In this document: positions 1 through 5,794 of the stretch, one piece after another
Layout: each line of letters starts with the position of its first letter
Numbering within the stretch: position 1 is the first letter of the stretch
Assembly: GCA_035623615.1 (NCBI GenBank)
Contig: DASPTB010000160.1
Coordinates: forward strand, 1 to 9,506
Length of the DNA stretch: 9,506 bases
Direction: 5' to 3'
Source: DASPTB01 sp035623615
Lineage (GTDB): Bacteria; Actinomycetota; UBA4738
The notes under the pieces: model-generated
Told to the model about the DNA's origin: nothing
The model's database searches: none
What the model saw: the letters and a program-made list of their open reading frames with translations, nothing else
Made by a program: the position numbers and the translations under genes

Positions 1-196
1 CCAGCACGAACACCTCGCCGTGCTCGAACGGATTCATGGTGCCCGGGTCGACGTTGATGTAGGGGTCGAGCTTCTGATGAGTAACACGCAGTCCCCGGGA
101 CTTGAACAGCCGCCCGATGGACGCGGAGGCGATCCCCTTCCCGAGGCCGGAGGCGACTCCCCCCGTGACGATGACGTATTTCGGTCGCTCAGGCAC
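1..196 (-). CDS. pyrG: CTP synthase, N-terminal part (cut by window start)
   Basis: CTP synthase makes CTP from UTP, ATP and glutamine in the cytoplasm, the last step of pyrimidine nucleotide synthesis. Only the first 65 codons are in the window. They show the family's unmistakable N-terminus: the P-loop-like stretch YVIVTGGVASGLGKGIA, then IGRLFKSRGL, then QKLDPYINVDPGTMNPFEHG, which carries nucleotide- and metal-binding residues of the synthetase domain. The start is GTG at 196; an in-frame TAG lies six codons upstream and the next in-frame ATG falls inside the conserved core, so GTG is the only sensible choice. No good Shine-Dalgarno sequence precedes it. The gene lies 82 bp downstream of the GT4 gene on the same strand. 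The glutaminase half lies outside the window. Identification is essentially certain. Confidence 0.97.
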   Translation of the reverse strand, partial: MPERPKYVIVTGGVASGLGKGIASASIGRLFKSRGLRVTHQKLDPYINVDPGTMNPFEHGEVFVL

Positions 197-207
197 CTCG
201 GGAAGCG

Positions 208-213
208 ATGCTA
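208..213 (-). promoter_or_regulatory. Possible -10 element close to the pyrG start
   Basis: On the minus strand the hexamer TAGCAT fits the actinobacterial TANNNT -10 pattern and ends 11 bases before the pyrG GTG. If used, transcription would begin only a few bases before the start codon, giving a nearly leaderless mRNA, which would fit the missing Shine-Dalgarno sequence. No convincing -35 hexamer is visible. This is a pattern match only; pyrG could also be read through from the upstream operon. Confidence 0.3.
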
Positions 214-278
214 GCAGAGGGGTGAGACATCGGGAGCGAATTCGGGCCGCGGATCGACCGCGAGCGCCGCGATTTTCG

Positions 279-1130
279 TCAGCCGCTCTCCGCCGGGGCG
301 GTGCCGTGGTCGGAGGCAGGGAGGCGGCCGAGACCGTCGAGCCACCGCAGCGGCGGCGTCGCCCTGATGACGCGTGACAGCGATACCGTTTCCGCGATCG
401 CGTGCAGGGCCAAGATCGCCGCCAGCGAGATCGCGAGCCATGCCGTCCCGACCGTCACCGACAGCAGCAGCCCGAGCACGAAGCCGATCGTGTTCGCGCC
501 GGCGTCGCCGAGCATCGCGCGCTCGCGCAGGTCGAGCGGCAGCAACACCACGGTCTCGCCGAGCGACGCCCACGCGAGCGCAGATGAGGCGGCGGCAAGG
601 AGGCCCGCCGAGCAGGCGAGGGCGAACTTGAGCGCGCGCCCGGGCACCACGTCCAGCAGGTTGAGCAGATTGGCCGACCCTGCCACCACGAGGGTCCCGA
701 GGACCAGCGCCCCGCCCGACAGCCCCGCCTCCAGCTCGGCGAAAGCGGCCGCCACCACGATCACGGCAAGCTTCACGATGCCGCTGGTGACCTGGCCCCG
801 CGCGAGCGCCACGAAGTGGGCCCGAAGCCCGTGCACGCGCGACGGCTGACGGTCGTCGTACGCCCCGACCGCGAAGACGACCGCGACCGCCAGGGCGACG
901 AGGAGGTCGCGGGACGGGTGACCCGTGCCCCGGGCGACACCGACGGCGGCCGAAGCAGCGAGCGCGGCGATCGTCCCGGTGGCGGCCGCGGCCCCGAGCA
1001 CGAGCGAGACGCGTTCGCCGCGGTGGTTCGTGGCCGCTCCCGCGCGACTCGCGATCGCCGGCGTCCACGCGGCGAGCGCCGCCACGGCCGTTCCCACCGC
1101 CCCGGCGCCGAACCCCGCCGGCACGCTCAC
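279..1130 (-). CDS. MraY/WecA-like polyprenyl-phosphate sugar-phosphate transferase (GT4), variant
   Basis: This 283-residue, strongly hydrophobic protein has many predicted membrane helices and belongs to the polyprenyl-phosphate N-acetylhexosamine-1-phosphate transferase superfamily. Such enzymes move a sugar-phosphate from a UDP-sugar to a lipid carrier at the inner face of the membrane. Family marks are visible: an acidic pair in GAYDD (D92, D93), a lysine at 120 in SGIVKLA, a NLLNLLD block (154-160), and LGDAGANTIG (207-216) matching the GD(T/A)G motif. Two things differ. The usual DGxDG reads DVVPG, and the histidine-rich cytoplasmic loop of MraY near the C-terminus is missing. At 283 residues it is also shorter than the roughly 320-360 common in the family. 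The GTG start at 1130 overlaps the TGA of the upstream GT2 gene (GTGA), so translation is probably coupled. The substrate is unknown; it is not the housekeeping MraY of a mur/dcw cluster. Confidence 0.8.
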   Translation of the reverse strand: MSVPAGFGAGAVGTAVAALAAWTPAIASRAGAATNHRGERVSLVLGAAAATGTIAALAASAAVGVARGTGHPSRDLLVALAVAVVFAVGAYDDRQPSRVHGLRAHFVALARGQVTSGIVKLAVIVVAAAFAELEAGLSGGALVLGTLVVAGSANLLNLLDVVPGRALKFALACSAGLLAAASSALAWASLGETVVLLPLDLRERAMLGDAGANTIGFVLGLLLSVTVGTAWLAISLAAILALHAIAETVSLSRVIRATPPLRWLDGLGRLPASDHGTAPAESG

Positions 1131-1807
1131 CGGAGCCCCGCGAGTCGCGGCACCATCGCCTCGAGCATGTCCACTCCCTGCGCCGCCCGGTGCCGGAATC
1201 CGTCCATCGTGCGGCCGGTCGCGCGGTGACGCATCTCGACGTCGATCTCCGCCACGCGGAAGCCGAGGCGAACCGCGTCGGTGGTCATCGCGGCCTCCAG
1301 GCCGAAGCGCGGCGAGAGCGGGCGGCAGGCGTCCAGGACCTCTCGCGTGGCCGCTCGCTGGCCCGACATCGGCTCGAGGGCGACGAACCCGCACCCTCGC
1401 TCGATCAGTTTGCCCGTGGCCCGCTTGACGAGACCGAACCCTCCCCCGTCCAGAGCCGGGAGACGGCCGATCGCCAGGTCGACCTCGCCGGCCAGCACGG
1501 CGTCGAGCAGGCGTTCCGCACCCGAGGCGCTGGCGCCGGTGTCCGCGTCGACGAGCAGGTAGACGTCGGCGCGGACGTGGTCGAGCGCGGCCTCGATCCC
1601 CCTCCCCTTGCCCCGGTTGCGGGCCGACCGCAGGACCAGGGCGCCCGCCGCCGTGGCTTCCTCCGTCGTGGCGTCGGTCGAGCCGTCGTCGACGACGACC
1701 ACGCGCTCGACGGACGGGATGCCAAGGAGCGCGCGCACCGTCACCGCCACGCTTGCGGCCTCGTCGCGCGCCGGGACGACCGCGGCGACGCGAGACCCAC
1801 CGGTCAT
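1127..1807 (-). CDS. Family 2 glycosyltransferase
   Basis: This soluble 226-residue protein has a GT-A fold of glycosyltransferase family 2, which uses a nucleotide-sugar donor. Visible motifs are VVPARDEA (10-17, nucleotide-binding start), VVDDGSTDAT (38-47), RNRGKGRG (63-70), the metal-binding DAD in LLVDADTG (84-91), SGQRAATREVLD (148-159) and an acceptor-side C-terminal part with RHRATGRT (193-200) followed by GFRHRAAQ. No membrane helix or signal peptide is seen. ATG at 1807 was chosen because it overlaps the steB stop as ATGA; an in-frame ATG 11 codons earlier would lie inside steB. It in turn overlaps the GT4 gene by 4 bp. The pairing of a cytoplasmic GT2 with a membrane GT4 suggests successive steps on a lipid-linked glycan, but sugar and acceptor are not readable from sequence. 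Confidence 0.88.
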   Translation of the reverse strand: MTGGSRVAAVVPARDEAASVAVTVRALLGIPSVERVVVVDDGSTDATTEEATAAGALVLRSARNRGKGRGIEAALDHVRADVYLLVDADTGASASGAERLLDAVLAGEVDLAIGRLPALDGGGFGLVKRATGKLIERGCGFVALEPMSGQRAATREVLDACRPLSPRFGLEAAMTTDAVRLGFRVAEIDVEMRHRATGRTMDGFRHRAAQGVDMLEAMVPRLAGLR

Positions 1808-2742
1808 GGGGTCGGTGCGGGCGACGGCGCCAGCGAGCACGTGCCGCAGCTCAGGCCGTAGTCGCCTCCGTCGTCGCCGTTGATGAGCCGTTGCAGGCCC
1901 CAGACGAGGGCGACCTGCCCGGGCGCGAGGTCGACGTCGTCGACCGTGAGAATCTTGCCGTCCACCCCTCCGTCCGCGCGAATCTGGTCGAGGAACGGCG
2001 AGGAGGTCGTGCTCGACGACGCAGCCGCGGTCGGCGTCCCGTTGGCAACGAGCTGGTCGAACAGGGGAACGTAGAAGGTTCGAGCGTCGACCGGCGTCGA
2101 CGGGGCGCTTCCCGAGAGCGCGACCACCGGCACGTCGGCGCCGCCGATCGCGCCGGCGCCCCCGGCCGCGTCCGAAAGCGTGACCAGCTTGGCGTCCACC
2201 ATTTCCTGGAGGAGGTCACTCTGGCCCGTCGCCGTCGGCGGCCCGGTCGCCAGCCGGTCGCCGAGGGCGCGGGCCAGCTCCTGCGACAGCCTCGCCGAGG
2301 AGGTGCTCGCCGGCACCCCGAGGATGCGGGCGGCGGTCGCACGCGACGCCGGGTCCGAGAGCGTCATGGAAGGATTCATCACGACGACGCCCTGCACGCT
2401 GGCGCCGGCTCCGTCGGGGCCGGCGAGCGACTGTCGCACCTTGTTGAGCGTGGACAGGTCGATGCCGTGTTCGGTGAGGAGGATGACCTGCTTGCCTTCC
2501 AGCCGGCCGCCGACGAGACTCGGCATCGCGTCACCCACGAACTTCTCCACCGCGTTCAGCTGAGTCTGCTGGTCGTTCACCTTCTTGGTGAGCGATGAGA
2601 TCGTCTGCGACATGTCGGCGGTCTGGTTCTGGAGTGTGTGCACGAGGTTCTGGTCGAGGAGCGTGCTGCCCATCAGGATGCCGACGGCCAGGGCGACGAA
2701 GACCGCCACGATCGTCACCACGTGATACCGGAACGAGACCAT
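1804..2742 (-). CDS. mctB: SteB/MctB family single-pass membrane protein
   Basis: This 312-residue protein starts MVSFRYHVVTIVAVFVALAVG, the hallmark N-terminus of the DUF3186/MctB family. One membrane helix spans about residues 8-26. A predicted coiled coil follows (about 30-68, QNQTADMSQTISSL), then a large extracytoplasmic domain. Mycobacterial MctB (Rv1698) has been called a copper transport protein or outer-membrane channel; the Corynebacterium homologue SteB is linked with SteA to cell separation and envelope integrity. The position directly after steA (4-bp gap, GAGG just before the ATG) supports the SteB role; the topology, a single N-terminal helix, does not look like a transporter. 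A Ser/Thr/Ala-rich linker lies around 240-250 (TAAASSSTTSSP). The C-terminus holds a CGTC motif (Cys299, Cys302) and a Pro-rich tail. Family is firm; copper function is doubtful here. Confidence 0.9.
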   Translation of the reverse strand: MVSFRYHVVTIVAVFVALAVGILMGSTLLDQNLVHTLQNQTADMSQTISSLTKKVNDQQTQLNAVEKFVGDAMPSLVGGRLEGKQVILLTEHGIDLSTLNKVRQSLAGPDGAGASVQGVVVMNPSMTLSDPASRATAARILGVPASTSSARLSQELARALGDRLATGPPTATGQSDLLQEMVDAKLVTLSDAAGGAGAIGGADVPVVALSGSAPSTPVDARTFYVPLFDQLVANGTPTAAASSSTTSSPFLDQIRADGGVDGKILTVDDVDLAPGQVALVWGLQRLINGDDGGDYGLSCGTCSLAPSPAPTP

Positions 2743-2746
2743 AGCC

Positions 2747-3907
2747 TCAGTGTGTCAGGCCGAACAGCCACACGCGGAACTGATCCCAGAGCAGGCGCGC
2801 CTCGAGCCGGAGCGGCGGGGAGAGCGCCACGACGACGGCCACGACCGCGACGGCGGCACACATCAGCAAGATGCTGTCCCGCAGGCGGATACGCGTGCGA
2901 TACAGACGCGAGACACCCTTCGCGTCCACCAGCGTCTCGCCCACTCGCAGGCGCACGAGGAAGGTGGAGGCCATCCCACTGCGGCCCTTGTCGAGGAACT
3001 CCCGAAGATTCCCGTGGCTGCCGACTGCCACGATCAGGTCGGCGCCCTTGCCGTGTGCGAGCAGGAACGCGGCGTCCTCGCTCGTCCCCGACACGTTGAC
3101 CACCTTGTGGGGCAGACCGAGAGCGATCAACCGCTCGCGACCGGGCGCCGTGCCGTCGCGATAGGCGTGCAGCACGATCTCGGCTCCGTCCATCAGCGCG
3201 CGCTCCGAGACCGAGTCCATGTCGCCGAGGATGATGTCGGGACGGTACCCCTCCTCCCGCAGGGCGTCGGCGCCTCCGTCCACGCCGATCAGCACCGGCT
3301 TGATCTCGCGAATGTAGGGGCGAAGCGCGGCCAGGTCCTCCCGGTATCCATACCCGCGGACGACGACCAGCACGTGGCGCCCGGACAGCCGGTGATCGAG
3401 CTCCGGCAGCCCCGATCCGCCGAACAGGAGGTCGCGCTCACGCGCCATGAACCCCAGCGTGTTCGTCGCGAAGTCCTCGAACTGGTCGGCGAGGCGCTGC
3501 TGCGCGGCGCTCATCGCCGTGGCAACCGAGTCGGTCGTCTGTCGCGTGCCGACCCCGACGAGGCGATCGCCGACGTAGACGCGGTCATCGAGGATCCGGA
3601 CCTGATCTCCTTCCTTGACCTTCGACGTCAGGAGCCTGCCGACGCCGTCGATCAGCGGCACCCCGGCATCCACCACGATGAGCGGGCCGAGGTTCGGGTA
3701 GCGGCCGCTGATCGACGGCGCGGCGTTCACGACCGCAGAAACCTGCTTGGCCACCAGTTCCTCTGCGGCCACCCGGTCGAGATCCTCGTGGTCGATGACG
3801 GCGACCTCGCCGGGCTGGACGCGGCGGAGCAGGTTCTTCGTCCGCCGGTCAACTCTGGCCGTGCGCATGCCGAGTCGCTCACGCCGTCTGACCATTCGGA
3901 GAGTCAC
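2747..3907 (-). CDS. steA: SteA-like protein, thiamine pyrophosphokinase-like domain with C-terminal membrane anchor
   Basis: This 386-residue protein is homologous to Rv1697 and Corynebacterium SteA, a protein tied to division and cell separation. An N-terminal domain (about 15-165, with NAAPSISGRYPNLGP at 61-75) precedes a domain resembling the catalytic part of thiamine pyrophosphokinase: GVDGGADAL (208-216) and PDIILGDMDSV (223-233). A single helix near the C-terminus (about 345-363) should anchor it in the membrane with the main body in the cytoplasm. The kinase K-D-x-T-D segment appears replaced by SGTSEDAA (273-280) and no thiamine gene is near, so it is probably not a true pyrophosphokinase. 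GTG at 3907 was chosen because AAGGAG lies 4 bases before it; ATG codons at residues 5 and 14 lack such a site. The gene heads a tight four-gene unit with steB, GT2 and GT4. Confidence 0.9.
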   Translation of the reverse strand: MTLRMVRRRERLGMRTARVDRRTKNLLRRVQPGEVAVIDHEDLDRVAAEELVAKQVSAVVNAAPSISGRYPNLGPLIVVDAGVPLIDGVGRLLTSKVKEGDQVRILDDRVYVGDRLVGVGTRQTTDSVATAMSAAQQRLADQFEDFATNTLGFMARERDLLFGGSGLPELDHRLSGRHVLVVVRGYGYREDLAALRPYIREIKPVLIGVDGGADALREEGYRPDIILGDMDSVSERALMDGAEIVLHAYRDGTAPGRERLIALGLPHKVVNVSGTSEDAAFLLAHGKGADLIVAVGSHGNLREFLDKGRSGMASTFLVRLRVGETLVDAKGVSRLYRTRIRLRDSILLMCAAVAVVAVVVALSPPLRLEARLLWDQFRVWLFGLTH

Positions 3908-3943
3908 GCCGCTCCTTGCCTTTCCCGGGCTGGGTCCGGGTCA

Positions 3944-3974
3944 AACATAGCCGTTCACCTGCGCTTCGACGCAA
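3944..3974 (-). promoter_or_regulatory. Possible promoter of the steA-steB-GT2-GT4 unit
   Basis: On the minus strand TTGCGT (3969-3974) and TATGTT (3944-3949, fits TANNNT) are separated by 19 bases. The -10 element ends 36 bases before the steA GTG, giving an expected leader of about 29 bases containing the AAGGAG ribosome site. The 19-base spacing is long, so this is a candidate only, but it sits in the largest gene-free gap of the minus-strand cluster, where a separate promoter is expected. Confidence 0.35.
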
Positions 3975-3982
3975 GTCCGGGG

Positions 3983-3998
3983 GGCGGCGAGCGCCGCC
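3983..3998 (-). other. GC-rich inverted repeat between recN and steA
   Basis: GGCGGCG and CGCCGCC form a perfect 7-base inverted repeat separated by two bases, so a 6-bp stem with a 4-base loop is likely in RNA. It lies 67 bases past the recN stop and about 76 bases before steA. No run of T follows on the minus strand, so it is not a classical intrinsic terminator. Actinobacteria often use terminators without a U-tract, but in such GC-rich DNA chance hairpins are frequent. The rest of the 157-bp recN-steA gap holds no gene I can support. Confidence 0.3.
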
Positions 3999-4064
3999 GG
4001 GCCCAGGCGGTCACGAGATCTCCAGAAGTCGCCCGGGCCGGCGCCGCCCGACGATGCGGAAGGA

Positions 4065-5708
4065 TCAGCCCGGGTGACCGGAGTCGATCAGGTCCTGTGC
4101 GTGTGCGAGGGAGAGGTCGGTCACTTCTCCCGACAGCATCCGGGCGAGCTCCGCGGGGCGCTCGTCGTCGCTCAGCTGCCGCACCGTCGCGCGGCCCCGT
4201 TGCTTCGTGACGACGAAATGACGGTCGGCGTGAGCGGCGATCTGCGCAAGGTGGGTGACGACGACGATCTGGCGCGCGGTCGCCAGGTCGGCCAGGCGTC
4301 GCGCGACCGCCGTCGCCGCGCGACCCCCCACGCCGGCGTCGACCTCATCGAACACGAGCGTGGGAACGTCGTCCAGGTCGGCCAGGACGCTCCGGCACGC
4401 GAGCATCGTCCTCGACAGCTCGCCGCCGGACGCAACCTTTGCCAGCGGCCGGGCCGTCTGCCCCCGGCCGCCGCTGAACCGGAACGACGCCGACTCGGCC
4501 CCGCCGGGACCCGGCTCGGCGTACGGCACCAAGTCGACGCCGACGGTCGCTCCTTGCATGCCGAGGTCGCGGAGCTCTTCGGTAAGGGCCGCCGCGAGCT
4601 TGGGTGCCGCCCGCTTCCGGTCGGCCGACACCGCGGCGGCCAGCTCTGAGGCTTCACGGCCCGCGATCTCCACCTCCTCGCCGAGGGCAGCCCGCTCGAC
4701 CTCGACTCCTTCGATGGCGGCCACGCGCGACCTGGCCTCGCCCAGGTACGCGAGGATGCCGTCCACGCCCTCACCGTACTTTCGCGCAAGCGCTGCGATG
4801 GCCTGCCGGCGCTCCCGAACCTCTTGCAGCCGAATGGGATCGAGGGCAGTCGACTCGCGGTATGCACGCACCTCTCCCGCCAGGTCGTCCGCCTCCGCGG
4901 CGAGAGACTCGGTCCGGACGAGGAGCGCGGCGGCGGACGGGTCCAGTTCAGCAACCGAGCGCAGGGAGGCCGACACCCTCCACAGGAGGTCGCTCGCGGC
5001 CCCGTCATCGGAGAGATCGGCGACGGCCGAGGCCGCGAGCTCGATGATTCGCTCCGCGCTCGCGAGGCGCGCCTCCTCGATCTCGAGGTCGCCTGCCTCG
5101 CCCGGGCGAAGGGCCGAGGCCTCGATCTCGCGGATCTGGTACCCGAGCAGGTCGCGTTCTCGTTGCCGCTCGAGCTCTTCCCGCTCGAGGGCCGCCAAGC
5201 GGGTGCGCCCCCGGGTCAGGCGCCCGTGCGCCTCTTGGTACGCGGCCAGCCTTCCCAGGTGCGCCAGGCCCGCGTAACGGTCGATGAACCCGGTCTGCGC
5301 GGCCGGCTCGAGCAGGCGCTCGGTCTGCCGCTGCCCGTGGATCTCGACGAGCAGGCGGCCGATCCCCGCCAGCGCGGAGACCTGCGTCAGGTGGCCGCCC
5401 GCTCTCGCCGTTCCCTTCCCGTCGGATCGGACGCGCCGCTCGAGCACCAGTTCGCCGTCGTCGGTCCACTCCGTCAGCTCGGGGGGCGGCGGCGTCGACA
5501 CGAGGAAACGCGCCTCCACCGACAGCGCCTCCCGGCCCGGCCGGACGAGGTCGGCGGTCGCCCGAGCGCCGAGGACGAGACCCAGCGCGTTCGCGAGCAC
5601 CGTCTTGCCCGCGCCGGTCTCTCCGGTGAGGACGTTCAGCCCGGACCCGAACTCGATCGACGCCTCGTCGAAGACGCCGAGGCCCGACACGTGCAGCTCT
5701 TCGAGCAT
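4065..5708 (-). CDS. recN: DNA repair protein RecN (SMC-like ATPase)
   Basis: RecN is an SMC-like ATPase that acts early in recombinational repair of double-strand breaks. The 547-residue length is typical. The Walker A motif is GETGAGKT (29-36) right after FGSGLNVLT. A long coiled coil fills the middle, with the family segment LGYQIREIEASALRPGE at its start. The C-terminal ATPase half shows the signature SGGELSR (427-433), Walker B TLVFDEVDAGVGG (450-462) and the H-loop VVTHLAQIAAHAD with His486, so all catalytic elements are intact. The reading frame stays open far upstream across nadK DNA, but ATG at 5708 gives the exact family N-terminus (MLEELHVSGLGVFDE) and has GGGGAGAG upstream. It lies 86 bp after nadK and may have its own promoter. 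No SOS box was recognised. Confidence 0.97.
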   Translation of the reverse strand: MLEELHVSGLGVFDEASIEFGSGLNVLTGETGAGKTVLANALGLVLGARATADLVRPGREALSVEARFLVSTPPPPELTEWTDDGELVLERRVRSDGKGTARAGGHLTQVSALAGIGRLLVEIHGQRQTERLLEPAAQTGFIDRYAGLAHLGRLAAYQEAHGRLTRGRTRLAALEREELERQRERDLLGYQIREIEASALRPGEAGDLEIEEARLASAERIIELAASAVADLSDDGAASDLLWRVSASLRSVAELDPSAAALLVRTESLAAEADDLAGEVRAYRESTALDPIRLQEVRERRQAIAALARKYGEGVDGILAYLGEARSRVAAIEGVEVERAALGEEVEIAGREASELAAAVSADRKRAAPKLAAALTEELRDLGMQGATVGVDLVPYAEPGPGGAESASFRFSGGRGQTARPLAKVASGGELSRTMLACRSVLADLDDVPTLVFDEVDAGVGGRAATAVARRLADLATARQIVVVTHLAQIAAHADRHFVVTKQRGRATVRQLSDDERPAELARMLSGEVTDLSLAHAQDLIDSGHPG

Positions 5709-5716
5709 TCCCCGTT

Positions 5717-5734
5717 CTCTCCCCGGGGGAAGAG
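5717..5734 (-). promoter_or_regulatory. Hairpin over the recN ribosome-binding site
   Basis: In the minus-strand leader CTCTTCCCC is followed by a C and then GGGGAGAG, an inverted repeat with one bulged base. The right arm is the only purine-rich Shine-Dalgarno-like sequence before the recN ATG at 5708 (about 10 bases away), so folding could hide it. This may be chance in GC-rich DNA. Confidence 0.25.
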
Positions 5735-5754
5735 GAACCCTTCGGTCGGTCGGG

Positions 5755-5760
5755 ATCGTA
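5755..5760 (-). promoter_or_regulatory. Possible -10 element upstream of recN
   Basis: TACGAT on the minus strand, within GGATACGATCC, fits the TANNNT actinobacterial -10 pattern and lies 46 bases before the recN ATG, in the 86-bp nadK-recN gap. No good -35 hexamer is seen at the usual distance. It would allow recN to be expressed apart from the tlyA-nadK operon. Weak evidence. Confidence 0.25.
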
Positions 5761-5794
5761 TCCGAGCGTGGCGACGACGAGCCAGCCGCCCTCG

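Noticed and set aside
1131..1394. Upstream extension of the GT4 frame to 1394
   Set aside because: It overlaps GT2 and gives a charged, non-membrane stretch; the GTG at 1130 with a GTGA overlap begins the hydrophobic protein.
2750..4210. Long plus-strand open frame (486 codons) opposite steA
   Set aside because: It is the antisense of a clear steA gene; the translation is His/Arg/Asp-rich with no recognisable domain. Long antisense frames are expected in very GC-rich DNA.
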